From positions 1,320,001 through 1,384,000 of the forward strand of contig NZ_QYCZ01000001.1 in the NCBI RefSeq assembly GCF_003614945.1: 64,000 nucleotides of DNA. The letters are read 5' to 3'. The DNA is from Bergeyella cardium. GTDB lineage: Bacteria > Bacteroidota > Bacteroidia > Flavobacteriales > Weeksellaceae. The number at the start of each line of letters is the position of its first letter. Within the stretch, counting starts at the first letter, position 1. The notes beneath the pieces are model-generated. The model had not been told where the DNA came from, ran no database searches, and saw only the letters and a program-made list of their open reading frames with translations. Position numbers and translations under genes: made by a program. Below are positions 17,834 to 26,836 of this stretch, piece by piece.

Positions 17834-17855
17834 ATTTGCATATTTCCAACTGATT

Positions 17856-19610
17856 TTAAAAACTGATTTTCAAACCGCCAAGTATTTGTGTTCCTAAGAC
17901 CTTATACCCTTTGTAAGTTTGATAATTAGCGTTCAATAGGTTGTTTGCGAGGGCAAATATACTGAAATTTTTATGAAGTTTATACTCTGCAGAGAGGTTT
18001 ATATCGGCATACCCCCCAACCTTGGTGTCTTTATCCTCTTCAAGCACTGGATAAGGAAGAGAAGAAGAAACTAAACTGAAAGAATTGCTGGTTCTATCCG
18101 TTACGAAGAAGCCTTTTACCCCTAGTTGGAGTTTCCTGCCCAACATAAAGGAGGTCGCCCCCAATTCTGCCTTAACAAGCGGCACATTATAGATATATTC
18201 GTGGTTATCAAGGGTATATTTTTGGAAAGAAAGTTCTCCATCTATCACTACATTAGCTATCGGGAAGTAGTGTATGCTGCCTTTTACAAAACTTTGACTG
18301 CCATTATCATACAATGCAGAGAAAGTATTTGAAAATTCATAAGGTTGCTCTGGACTTCTGCTATCTGGAAAGCCATTTGCCTTAAAGAAAGCTATATTTC
18401 TAAGCTTTAAAAAACCTGCAGAAACATCATATTTAAAGGCTTCGGAGATATCCCCCTTTAATCCAAAGTAGAATCTGTACTTGGTCTGTGTAGGTTTCAG
18501 CTCTTGGTCTGGCAGGAGGTAAGGATTCTCACTCAATAGACTGGAATAGGAGTTAATTTTCAATCCACCATCTACCCCACCATAGAATTTAAATGGACTC
18601 CCAACCGCAAGGAGGAACTCCACCTCTGGGAACCAATATATCTTAGAGAATTTTTCAGGCTCAGTGATTGCAAGGCTGCTATTCTTGGAACTAAAGAAGG
18701 AAAAGCCAGACCCCAAGCGAAGATGTGACTCTCCTTTGAAGAAACTCAGTTTTGGATTGAACTCAAAGTTGAGAAAACTCGAGTTATGCTGACTTCCTAC
18801 CTCAAAATCGGTGTTCTGATAGAGTAAATTTAGCCCCAAATCTGCATTAAGACGGATATCACTCGATAAATCCAAGTGATGTTTTGATAAATTCGCAATC
18901 ATTTCCACTGCTGATTCATTCGCCTTGAATTTATCGCTCAAAAAAGAGGATTTCACCCGAACATCATTGAGGATTTCATTGGAATAATAGTCATAGTAGG
19001 CATTGACTTTAAGGTGATTTGTCGCTTGGCTGAGGTCTTTTCCCACAGCAAAATCATTGTTATAAATTCCATAAAAGTTATAACTATTTCGGCTGTATTC
19101 TACCACTGCAGAAGCCTTTCCTTTCTCGCCATAATGCTTTGCAAAGGCTGCCAAATCGGCATTGTATTGCCCAGAATCCCAATCGTACTGCTTTTTAAGC
19201 CCACTGGTCGATAGGTAATGGATATCCCCTCCCAGCTCTATCTTGTTGTCCAGCATTTTGGATATATTTCCGTCCGCCAGCACCTTACCGTAGTTTCCAA
19301 AACCGATTCGGAAGTAGTTATTCTGACTTTCTCTCGAGAGCTTTAGGTTTATGTCTGTCCTCTGTATCGTAGATGTCTGGAAATCAGAAACCGAAGGCAC
19401 ATCAATAATATCATACTTCAGATTTAGCGAATCCTCCACCTTTTTTTCCTTAGGCGGATAGTTCTTTTCAAGAGGTGCAGCTGCCTTTTTCTTCTCAATT
19501 CTCTTCACTTCAGGCTCTCGTTTTCTTTCGAGTATAAGCTTCTCCTCCTTAATCTGAGAAAATGCCAGTGATGACAAAGCAATGAAAGCAAATGCCAGTA
19601 TCTTATTCAT
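17856..19610 (-). CDS. outer-membrane beta-barrel protein, TonB-receptor-like
   Basis: 584 aa from ATG 19610 (signal MNKILAFAFIALSSLAFSQ); the frame extends to 19718, but that would place 36 odd residues before the signal. Residues 20-70 are Lys/Glu-rich. After FQTSTIQRTDINLKLSRES the protein is a series of amphipathic strands ending LANNLLNANYQTYKGYKVLGTQILGGLKISF, with a terminal Phe as in outer-membrane barrels. LFSLANNLLN-type endings are typical of TonB-dependent receptors, but I see no plug domain or TonB box. Substrate unknown. Confidence 0.7.
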   Translation of the reverse strand: MNKILAFAFIALSSLAFSQIKEEKLILERKREPEVKRIEKKKAAAPLEKNYPPKEKKVEDSLNLKYDIIDVPSVSDFQTSTIQRTDINLKLSRESQNNYFRIGFGNYGKVLADGNISKMLDNKIELGGDIHYLSTSGLKKQYDWDSGQYNADLAAFAKHYGEKGKASAVVEYSRNSYNFYGIYNNDFAVGKDLSQATNHLKVNAYYDYYSNEILNDVRVKSSFLSDKFKANESAVEMIANLSKHHLDLSSDIRLNADLGLNLLYQNTDFEVGSQHNSSFLNFEFNPKLSFFKGESHLRLGSGFSFFSSKNSSLAITEPEKFSKIYWFPEVEFLLAVGSPFKFYGGVDGGLKINSYSSLLSENPYLLPDQELKPTQTKYRFYFGLKGDISEAFKYDVSAGFLKLRNIAFFKANGFPDSRSPEQPYEFSNTFSALYDNGSQSFVKGSIHYFPIANVVIDGELSFQKYTLDNHEYIYNVPLVKAELGATSFMLGRKLQLGVKGFFVTDRTSNSFSLVSSSLPYPVLEEDKDTKVGGYADINLSAEYKLHKNFSIFALANNLLNANYQTYKGYKVLGTQILGGLKISF

Positions 19611-19858
19611 TAATCTATCGATTTTGTTCTCTAATAATTGGTATAAAAACTTTATTCTGGGACTTTTATTGTATAGCCAATAGACCGCTCCCATTTTTTC
19701 CTTAATACAAAAATACATTCTTCCCCTAAATTTCCAAACAGTGCATCAGAGATATATTGATAATCATACTTTCTCCTGTTTTAAAAGATTACAAAAACAT
19801 TAGAGAGTAAAGTGGCATAGATAATAATCACTCCGCTAATGAGTTTTAGAAAAAAACT

Positions 19859-19866
19859 TATTTTTG
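19859..19866 (+). promoter_or_regulatory. -7 box TATTTTTG before the DUF535 gene
   Basis: TAnnTTTG match. It falls inside the longest possible reading frame (ATG 19839) and so argues for the ATG at 19890 as the true start. No -33 element is evident. Confidence 0.4.
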
Positions 19867-19889
19867 GGGATATTTTAAATGATATAGTG

Positions 19890-20846
19890 ATGAAGACTGA
19901 CGATAAAAGTGTGATGACAACTAAGGAGTTAATAAAAACCGCAAAAGAAATGGTAGACAGGGGATTTTCTACCGAAAGTCCAAAATATATCATAAAACAG
20001 AAGAGAAAAATACTCTTTCATAGTTTTCTAAATTTAGGTTTTGCCAAAAAGTGGTTCAGCTTTATCAGCCAGGAAGAAAACAAATGGCTTACTGAGAGCC
20101 GCCCACGACTTTTCTTTAAACCCTTTCGGGTATATCTTTCAACAAAGTGGGATAAAAATAGAAGATTAAAGGTTATCCTTGATTCATATGCCCTTGCAAA
20201 CACCAATACCTTTCTTAGAAGAGTAGTAAAAAATTCATCTCCCATTAAAATCTCAGAATTTATCCTTAAAGACCAACAAACGAAAGGAGAAATCTATCTC
20301 GGCTACAATGAAAGATTCCGAAAAGAAGGTGAATTTGTAGCATCTATTAATTGCGAGCAATTAGGAGGGCTTATCTATGAAGTGGCATTCAGTATAGAGC
20401 GGGAAGAAAATGGAAATTATACCTGCCTTATCGGTTGTGTACAGGGCAACAGACTTTCAGCTGTGGAAAACAATGTAAAAGACCTTCAAAAACTGATGTA
20501 TGGACTGCGACCAAAAGCTCTGGCTATCTTTATTGTTCAGGAAATTGCACGACAACTTGGTTGTTCCCAAATTTTAGGTACTAGTAACCGCATACAAGCC
20601 CATAATAAAAAGCACTTCATCCATATTGACTGGTTGCATAAACTGAGTTTTGATTATAACGCTCTTTGGAAAGAGGCAGGAGGAGAGGAATATACCGAAG
20701 GTTGGTTTAAACTCCCTACAACGCTCTACCGCAAGCCAATGGAAGAGATAAAAACCCACAAAAGAGCTCTGTATCGCAATAGATATAAGATGTTAGACGA
20801 AATTTCTAAACAGATTGCTCATCATCTATATCCTAATCAGGGATAA
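19890..20846 (+). CDS. VirK/YbjX family (DUF535) protein
   Basis: 318 aa from ATG 19890 (MKTDDKSVMTTKELIKTA); an upstream ATG at 19839 would add 17 aa but overlaps a -7 box. The DUF535 signature is present: GEIYLGYNERFRKEGEFVASI, a central LIGCVQGNRL, FIVQEIARQLGCSQILGTSNR and the end HKRALYRNRYKMLDEI. VirK and YbjX are tied to envelope stress and resistance to cationic peptides in enterobacteria; the biochemical role is unclear. Convergent with crcB. Confidence 0.8.
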   Translation: MKTDDKSVMTTKELIKTAKEMVDRGFSTESPKYIIKQKRKILFHSFLNLGFAKKWFSFISQEENKWLTESRPRLFFKPFRVYLSTKWDKNRRLKVILDSYALANTNTFLRRVVKNSSPIKISEFILKDQQTKGEIYLGYNERFRKEGEFVASINCEQLGGLIYEVAFSIEREENGNYTCLIGCVQGNRLSAVENNVKDLQKLMYGLRPKALAIFIVQEIARQLGCSQILGTSNRIQAHNKKHFIHIDWLHKLSFDYNALWKEAGGEEYTEGWFKLPTTLYRKPMEEIKTHKRALYRNRYKMLDEISKQIAHHLYPNQG

Positions 20847-20856
20847 ATTCTCACCA

Positions 20857-21228
20857 TCAATATACTTTATTTATAATATTCATTCCCAAAACAAAAGCAA
20901 AAAAGCCCAATATTAGACTTAATACTATATAGAGGAACATTGTAATGACACTCCCCTCTTGCAGAAGGCTAATACTCTCTGCTGAGAATGTAGAAAAAGT
21001 AGTAAAACCACCGCAAAAACCTATCATTAAGAGAAGACGGAGAGATGTTGAATTTACATTAATACAAGATGATAGCAATCCCATAATAAAACATCCCAAA
21101 ATATTTACTACAAGTGTTCCAATAGGGAAATGATGGAGTTGACAAAACTTCTGTGTATAATTAGACAGCCAAAATCTTAACAGACTCCCAACCCCACCTC
21201 CTATAAATACATAGATGAGTTGTTTCAT
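20857..21228 (-). CDS. crcB: fluoride exporter CrcB/Fluc
   Basis: 123 aa with four membrane helices. Family motifs: FIGGGVGSLLRFWLSN, PIGTLVVNILGCFIMG and GFCGGFTTFSTFSAES, the last holding the Phe pair and polar residues of the fluoride pore. Works as a dual-topology dimer that exports F- from the cytoplasm. Single crcB here; I see no fluoride riboswitch upstream. Confidence 0.93.
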   Translation of the reverse strand: MKQLIYVFIGGGVGSLLRFWLSNYTQKFCQLHHFPIGTLVVNILGCFIMGLLSSCINVNSTSLRLLLMIGFCGGFTTFSTFSAESISLLQEGSVITMFLYIVLSLILGFFAFVLGMNIINKVY

Positions 21229-21377
21229 TGAGTACAGATTATCTTTTTTCTATGATATAGATTTTTTTTCAATAACCAATTGTTAGCAAGAAGAACCTTG
21301 ATACAGGTAATATTTCTGCATATAGTGTATTGGTTCTTTCCTTTAAGGATTCATCCTCTATCTATTGGATTTTTCAC

Positions 21378-22217
21378 CTATGAAATCCATTGATTCTCTC
21401 CGAAATCGGGCTTTCTTTTTTCGAGGAAAGCATTTCTTCCTTCCTTAGCCTCATCCGTCATATAAGCAAGGCGAGTAGCCTCTCCTGCAAAGACTTGCTG
21501 GCCTACCATACCATCATCTGTTAGATTCATAGCAAACTTAAGCATTCGTATGGAGGTAGGCGATTTTGCCAAAATCTCCTGAGCCCATTCATAGGCTGTG
21601 GACTCTAGTTTTTCGTGTGGTACTGTGGCATTTACCATACCCATAGCCTCTGCTTCTTTTGCGGAATAATTCCTCCCAAGGAAGAATATCTCCCGCGCCT
21701 TTTTCTGCCCCACCATTTTTGCGAGATATGCCGAACCGTATCCTCCATCAAAGCTGGTTACATCGGCATCTGTCTGTTTAAAAATCGCGTGCTCTTCGCT
21801 GGCAAGGGTAAGATCACAGACCACATGAAGCGAATGCCCACCACCTACAGCCCATCCATTCACTACGGCGATGACCACCTTTGGCATAAATCGGATAAGC
21901 CGCTGCACCTCAAGGATATTCAGCCTATGCCTACCATCCTCCCCTACATATCCCTGATGCCCACGAGCCTTCTGATCGCCCCCACTGCAAAAGGCGTGGC
22001 CCCCATCTTTCGGGCTCGGGCCCTCCCCTGTGAGGAGAACTACCCCAATTGATGCATCCTCATACGCATCATAAAAAGCATCGTAAAGCTCTGAGGTTGT
22101 TTTCGGCCGAAATGCATTTCTCACCTCAGGCCTGTTGATTGCAATCCTCGCCACTCCATTACATTTCTTATAAGTAATGTCTTCGTATTCTTTCGCTGTT
22201 TTCCAATTGATGTTCAT
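21378..22217 (-). CDS. menB: 1,4-dihydroxy-2-naphthoyl-CoA synthase
   Basis: 279 aa crotonase-fold enzyme of menaquinone synthesis (ring closure of o-succinylbenzoyl-CoA). Motifs: AFCSGGDQKARG, oxyanion-hole region NGWAVGGGHSLHVVCDLTLASE, and KQTDADVTSFDGGYGSAYLA. The Asp in QTDADV stands where bicarbonate-dependent MenB (E. coli type) has Gly, so this should be the bicarbonate-independent type. No other men genes nearby. Confidence 0.93.
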   Translation of the reverse strand: MNINWKTAKEYEDITYKKCNGVARIAINRPEVRNAFRPKTTSELYDAFYDAYEDASIGVVLLTGEGPSPKDGGHAFCSGGDQKARGHQGYVGEDGRHRLNILEVQRLIRFMPKVVIAVVNGWAVGGGHSLHVVCDLTLASEEHAIFKQTDADVTSFDGGYGSAYLAKMVGQKKAREIFFLGRNYSAKEAEAMGMVNATVPHEKLESTAYEWAQEILAKSPTSIRMLKFAMNLTDDGMVGQQVFAGEATRLAYMTDEAKEGRNAFLEKRKPDFGENQWIS

Positions 22218-22298
22218 TATTATAAGTATTAATTAATGCGGTAAATATACTAAGAATTAAATGATTCACAAGGATGGCAAGGTTTATTTTGAAATGTT

Positions 22299-22306
22299 TA
22301 TATTTG
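22299..22306 (+). promoter_or_regulatory. -7 box TATATTTG for the MBL-fold gene
   Basis: TAnnTTTG match 32 nt before the ATG at 22339, in the gap between the divergent menB and the hydrolase gene. Confidence 0.45.
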
Positions 22307-22338
22307 GGCATTAAACTCAACCTCTAAAAAATAATTCT

Positions 22339-23019
22339 ATGGAAATAAGATTTTTAGGTCAAAACTGCTTTTTAATTTCTTATAACGAAAAAACGATCAT
22401 TACCGACCCATTTTATAACTATCAAAAGGAAAAATCGGGCTTTGATATCGCTGCTCAGAGAATAGATTTTGTGCTAATAACCCACGCTCACGCAGACCAT
22501 ACCGCAGATGTGCAAGAGGTTTTGCAGCATCACCCCGATGCTTCTCTCATCGCTCAACCCGAAATCTGCGCTTACTTCTCTCATTCTAAATCAATAGACC
22601 TCAATATAGGAGGTACGGCTCATCTTGGTGAGCTGATGCTCAGTATGGTACCTGCTGCTCATACTTCTTCCTTTCCAGATGGGAGTTATGGAGGCACTGT
22701 GGCAGGTTTTGTATTGAGAATGCCAGAATATAACCTCTACCTCTCGGGAGATACTGGTGCTATCGCCGATATGGGCTTGCTCGAAGGGCTTTATGGAAAG
22801 ATAAACCTCAGTATTTTGTGCATCGGTGGGCATTATACAATGTCTCCTCAAGAGGCGGCCTTTGCAGCATCAAAACTCATTAAAACTCCAAGAGTTATCG
22901 GTGCTCATTTTGATACTTTTCCTCCTATCAGCATAGATCATAAGGCTGCTGTACAGGTTTTTGAAGAGAATGGCGTAGAACTTCTCCTCCCAGAGCTTGG
23001 GCAAAGCTTTCATTTCTAA
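22339..23019 (+). CDS. MBL-fold metal-dependent hydrolase (UPF0173-like)
   Basis: 226 aa. Metal-binding motif THAHADH near residue 50, further His at PAAHTSSFPDG, Asp in YLSGDTGAI and GAHFDTFPP near the end; the order fits the UPF0173 / YtkL-like branch of the metallo-beta-lactamase fold. Cytoplasmic (no signal). Substrate unknown. Followed 25 nt later by the asparaginase gene, probably one transcript. Confidence 0.8.
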   Translation: MEIRFLGQNCFLISYNEKTIITDPFYNYQKEKSGFDIAAQRIDFVLITHAHADHTADVQEVLQHHPDASLIAQPEICAYFSHSKSIDLNIGGTAHLGELMLSMVPAAHTSSFPDGSYGGTVAGFVLRMPEYNLYLSGDTGAIADMGLLEGLYGKINLSILCIGGHYTMSPQEAAFAASKLIKTPRVIGAHFDTFPPISIDHKAAVQVFEENGVELLLPELGQSFHF

Positions 23020-23044
23020 TTATCGATAAAATTTTTCTGAAATA

Positions 23045-24073
23045 ATGAAAAGGAAAGTGCTCATTATCTATACAGGAGGGACGATAGGTATGGAAAAGAA
23101 CTACGAAACAGGTAGCCTTATGCCGTTTGACTTTGAACATATCTTCCGAAAGATTCCCGAAATGAATCTACTTGAGTGCGAAGTCTCTCTTTACTCCTTC
23201 CCAGAGCCTCTGGATTCGTCAGATGTAGGTACTGAGGAATGGAAACGCATTGCAGGCTGTATCCAAGAGCGATATGAGGATTACGATGGCTTTCTCATCT
23301 TGCACGGTACGGATACAATGTCCTACACCGCCTCTGCTCTTAGTTTTATGCTCAAAAATTTAAAGAAACCTGTGATTTTAACGGGCTCCCAGCTCCCGAT
23401 CGGAGACCTCCGAACAGATGCTAAGGAGAATCTCCTGACGAGCCTCTACTACGCCAGTCTTTATGATGGTAACGAGGCTGTAATACAGGAGATCGCCCTC
23501 TATTTTGAGTATAAACTCCTGCGCGGAAACCGTTCGCTGAAGCATTCTGCCGAGTATTTTGATGCTTATCAAAGCCCAAACTATCCTGTGCTGGGGCAAT
23601 CGGGGGTACATCTCAATATTGATAAAGAAGTGCTCTACCGCCCCCCTTCGGGTGAGGATTTTTATTGCGACTTCCACCTCTCCACTGATGTTTTATTCGT
23701 CCGCATCTTCCCAGGTATGAATCTTAAGCACTTCTCCATCCTTCCTACGGTGAAAGTTCTGGTGCTTCAAGTCTTTGGCTCTGGTACGATATTCAATAAC
23801 AAAGATACTGAAGACACTTTAATGAAAATTAGAGATAAAGGGATAGAGATTGTCGTTATCAGCCAGTGTGTATCTGGCGGAATAGCCATTGGGAAGTATT
23901 CCAATTCAAATATTTTCCATAAAGTTGGGGCCATTAGCGGTCATAATATTACTGCGGAAGCTGCCATTACGAAATCTATGCACATTATGGGCAATCCGAA
24001 CTATAAAAACCAGCCCTTTGCCAGCTTATTTGAGCGCCCACTCTGCGGTGAGATGGATATCATCAATATATAA
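23045..24073 (+). CDS. ansA: type I asparaginase
   Basis: 342 aa, cytoplasmic. Catalytic Thr motifs: IYTGGTIGM at residue 8 and LHGTDTMSYTASALSFML near 85; later DAKENLLTSLYYAS and VSGGIAIGKYSNSNIF. Hydrolyses L-asparagine to aspartate and ammonia. No signal peptide, unlike type II enzymes. Confidence 0.92.
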   Translation: MKRKVLIIYTGGTIGMEKNYETGSLMPFDFEHIFRKIPEMNLLECEVSLYSFPEPLDSSDVGTEEWKRIAGCIQERYEDYDGFLILHGTDTMSYTASALSFMLKNLKKPVILTGSQLPIGDLRTDAKENLLTSLYYASLYDGNEAVIQEIALYFEYKLLRGNRSLKHSAEYFDAYQSPNYPVLGQSGVHLNIDKEVLYRPPSGEDFYCDFHLSTDVLFVRIFPGMNLKHFSILPTVKVLVLQVFGSGTIFNNKDTEDTLMKIRDKGIEIVVISQCVSGGIAIGKYSNSNIFHKVGAISGHNITAEAAITKSMHIMGNPNYKNQPFASLFERPLCGEMDIINI

Positions 24074-24086
24074 GAGATATATAATA

Positions 24087-24117
24087 AATCTCCACTCAAA
24101 AAAACTGAGTGGAGATT
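24087..24117. terminator. bidirectional terminator hairpin
   Basis: 12-bp perfect stem (24087-24098 with 24106-24117, loop 7 nt), between convergent ansA and the OMP gene, with A/T-rich flanks on both sides. Confidence 0.75.
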
Positions 24118-24137
24118 CTACAACTATGAAATATAAA

Positions 24138-24728
24138 TTATTTTACATTTTTAATGATTTCTTCTGCCTTTGCAGTAGAAATAAAGATGTTGAGCCCTAA
24201 ACCAAATTTAATATTGTGGGTATAACCTCCATTACCAAAGCCCGCATTTGCATCATATTTAACAACTCCCTCTAGTCCGATGTTCGGTGTCAAGAAATAA
24301 GAGTATCCAGGTCCGAAGCCAAAGCCAAGACCGTTAGCAGAGTTTCCTCCTTTGGAAATTGATTCTCCACCTACGCCTACATTAGCCTCCAAGAACCATC
24401 TTCCGTGCTTTAGAAGGTTATCTACGCCACCTTGTCCTGGTGATAAGTAATATCTTCCCAAAGCTCCTACTGTATAAGTGAATTTTGTTTGTCCTCCGTT
24501 CGAGCCACTGAAACCTAAGTCTGCATATCCACCGACTGCTACATTATCTTCTACAAAATAAGCTGCTTTCGGTTGAAGATTGAAGTTATATCCTCCACCT
24601 TTGTTCAGTCCAAAATTAGCACCGAAGATGTCTCCACCAATTATCAAATTACCTTTTTGGATTTGTGCATTAGCATTGGAGAATAATCCTGCTCCTAATA
24701 CTATAGCTCCAAGAATAATCTTTCTCAT
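24138..24728 (-). CDS. small outer-membrane beta-barrel protein
   Basis: 196 aa. Signal peptide MRKIILGAIVLGAGLFSNANAQ, then alternating strands rich in Gly/Asn/Tyr (GNLIIGGDIFGANFGL, NVAVGGYADLGFSG, GRYYLSPG, GFGFGPGYSYFLTPNIGLEG, IKFGLGLNIFIS), typical of an eight-stranded porin-family barrel with a short C-terminal extension. Preceded by a well-formed promoter, so probably abundant. Function unknown. Confidence 0.8.
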   Translation of the reverse strand: MRKIILGAIVLGAGLFSNANAQIQKGNLIIGGDIFGANFGLNKGGGYNFNLQPKAAYFVEDNVAVGGYADLGFSGSNGGQTKFTYTVGALGRYYLSPGQGGVDNLLKHGRWFLEANVGVGGESISKGGNSANGLGFGFGPGYSYFLTPNIGLEGVVKYDANAGFGNGGYTHNIKFGLGLNIFISTAKAEEIIKNVK

Positions 24729-24756
24729 AATTCTGTATTATTAAAAATTTGAGCGG

Positions 24757-24788
24757 CAAAAGTATAAAATTTCATATAATCCTCCAAA
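24757..24788 (-). promoter_or_regulatory. promoter of the OMP gene: TTTG-20 nt-TACTTTTG
   Basis: On the minus strand TTTG (24788-24785), 20-nt spacer, TACTTTTG (24764-24757), then 28 nt to the ATG. A textbook Bacteroidota primary-sigma promoter. Confidence 0.75.
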
Positions 24789-24838
24789 TCTAATGTATAA
24801 TTTATAATTATAGATAGATTCTATAAGGTTTATTTGCA

Positions 24839-26590
24839 TTAATCAGTCTTTGGTTTTGGGTAATATACAGGGCTAAGTATTGGTATGCCGGCTTCTTCGA
24901 AGGTTTTAATGAGATTTTCATTAAGGTCAGAGATAATGTAAAACATTCTATCGGGCTGTAGTGTATAGGCATTGAGTTGGTAGACTACATTGGTTTCCAG
25001 AATCTTATTTTTAAGGACATAGGGTGCAGGTGAAGGCTCTATTCCCACTGTTTCTAGCGCCGCTTTTATCATTAAATGGTTGATCGTGTGGTATGGGATA
25101 TCGTGTCTCAGGCTCATTTCTACATTTAATATCAATCCCTTTTCTGGTGTGGAGGAACTGTAATTAATCGTCTTATTTGTGAGAATCATTGAGTTAGGTA
25201 CGGTAACATCTTCGTTATTTATGGTTCTCAGCCTCGTTACAAGGGCGGTTTTTTCTATCACTTCGCCCGTAATATCGTTCACTTTAATCCAATCGCCCAC
25301 CTTAAAAGGCCGCATATAGGTGATGATGAAGCCCGCAATGGTATTTGCGATGGCAGAGGACGAACCTAAGGAAAGAATGACCCCAAAAAAGACAGATATT
25401 CCCTTAAATGCGCTGGTATCTGCCCCTGGTAGGAAGGGGAAAACCATTATAATGGTGAAGGCAACCAGGAAAATCCTCATCAGTTGGTAAGTTGGCCTTG
25501 CCCATTCCGTGTGAAAACCTTTTATTCTCAGCTTTTCTCTCTCTATTTCTATGGTAATAAACCTCAGCAGCTTGTTTAAGTAGTTCCCGACGATAAGGAT
25601 GATGATAATCCTCAGCATATTGGGAATATATTCCACAAATGAGTCAAAAACCTCCTTCAATGGGGCGGATAGCCAATGCAAAAGCATCATCATCCAGTGC
25701 TCAATGGCAGGGAAGACGATGAAAATAAGGCTAAGGCTCACGCCAAACAGGAAGATTTTGATGATGATTCTGAGCCATTTCAGGATTCTGACGAGGAATT
25801 TCTTCAGCTGGCGGTTGTTCATCACTTGATAGTTTTTCACCTCGAGGCCACCTTCTTTCCTCTCGCAAGAGCGGATGATTTTCCTTATCACAAAACCAAA
25901 AAGCCTGTCAGTCAAAAGAGAAAGGAGTACAAACCCCACTACAATGCCCAGCGCTTGCAGCCAACGGCTCACCGTATTCTCAAAAGTATGCGCCTCTCTG
26001 CTCGCCTCTAGGCTTGTTTGTATGATGTTTAGGTACCTATCTGCAAGCTCTTCCTGAGTAGATTCTTCCCAGAGGGCATCTTCTTCGGAAATACTTGTAA
26101 TAATATTTCCCGAGTATAGAATATTGATATAATTATGTGCTTTTTGTGCTTTCAGTGAGTCTTTTATATAAATTTTTCCCTCAAAAACTTTTTCTATCTG
26201 TTGAGTAGCATTGAGGGCTCTATCTTTTGCTGAGAAAGGTCCCAGACCAGAATATATTTTAAAGAGTATTTTGTGATCAAACTGTACTAAATGTGGCTCC
26301 ACTTTCTCCCGAAGCCTGTTAATCTCCTCTTTCTCCTGTGCCAATCGCAGAGAATCATCCTCCCGAATCCTTCTAAGCTCTTTTTTATACTTTTCGAGCT
26401 CTGCAGACTTGGGTGCAGCCAGATTTGCAAACTCTTCCCTAAGCAAAACTTCTCTCAAAGAGTCTTTTTCCTTTAAAATATTGGTTTTCTTATGTATTTT
26501 TTTCAGTTCTACATTCAATGAATCCTCTTGCGCCTTTATCAAACTTCCCCAAAGGGCTCCAAAAATCAATATAAACCTAATTAATTTCAT
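24839..26590 (-). CDS. MscS-type mechanosensitive channel
   Basis: 583 aa from ATG 26590; a TTG at 26602 would add four residues. Signal-like N-terminus (LIRFILIFGALWGSLIKAQ), a periplasmic coiled-coil region rich in Lys/Glu (about 25-110), then several membrane helices and the MscS pore helix and beta domain: SSAIANTIAGFIITYMRPFKVGDWIKVNDI, TALVTRLRTINNEDVTVPNS. Longer than E. coli MscS because of the N-terminal extension. Protects against hypo-osmotic shock. Confidence 0.88.
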   Translation of the reverse strand: MKLIRFILIFGALWGSLIKAQEDSLNVELKKIHKKTNILKEKDSLREVLLREEFANLAAPKSAELEKYKKELRRIREDDSLRLAQEKEEINRLREKVEPHLVQFDHKILFKIYSGLGPFSAKDRALNATQQIEKVFEGKIYIKDSLKAQKAHNYINILYSGNIITSISEEDALWEESTQEELADRYLNIIQTSLEASREAHTFENTVSRWLQALGIVVGFVLLSLLTDRLFGFVIRKIIRSCERKEGGLEVKNYQVMNNRQLKKFLVRILKWLRIIIKIFLFGVSLSLIFIVFPAIEHWMMMLLHWLSAPLKEVFDSFVEYIPNMLRIIIILIVGNYLNKLLRFITIEIEREKLRIKGFHTEWARPTYQLMRIFLVAFTIIMVFPFLPGADTSAFKGISVFFGVILSLGSSSAIANTIAGFIITYMRPFKVGDWIKVNDITGEVIEKTALVTRLRTINNEDVTVPNSMILTNKTINYSSSTPEKGLILNVEMSLRHDIPYHTINHLMIKAALETVGIEPSPAPYVLKNKILETNVVYQLNAYTLQPDRMFYIISDLNENLIKTFEEAGIPILSPVYYPKPKTD

Positions 26591-26616
26591 CTTTTTCTTC
26601 AAAAAAAATCAAAGTG

Positions 26617-26624
26617 CAAAAATA
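26617..26624 (-). promoter_or_regulatory. -7 box TATTTTTG for the MscS gene
   Basis: Minus-strand TAnnTTTG match (plus strand CAAAAATA), 26 nt upstream of ATG 26590. Confidence 0.45.
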
Positions 26625-26805
26625 AAAAAGCCTCACCCTCCCACCAAACACAAACGGATAGCCTCTGAAGCATTTATCCACTGCACAGAGAGTTTTTATT
26701 TAACTAAGAAAATAAGATTATCTATTGATGACTTATTAAAATAGAAGTTTAATTAATTGCCACAATTGCCTACGGTATCTATTTTCATTTTTTATGAAAT
26801 TAAAC

Positions 26806-26813
26806 TACTTTTG
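26806..26813 (+). promoter_or_regulatory. -7 box TACTTTTG for mgtE
   Basis: TAnnTTTG match 23 nt before the GTG start at 26837; a GAGGAGAA ribosome-binding-like stretch lies between them, which supports the GTG. Confidence 0.5.
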
Positions 26814-26836
26814 CACCGCAAATAAGAGGAGAAATC

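Noticed and set aside
21229-21377. Fluoride riboswitch before crcB
   Set aside because: I cannot find the conserved pseudoknot core upstream of the start.
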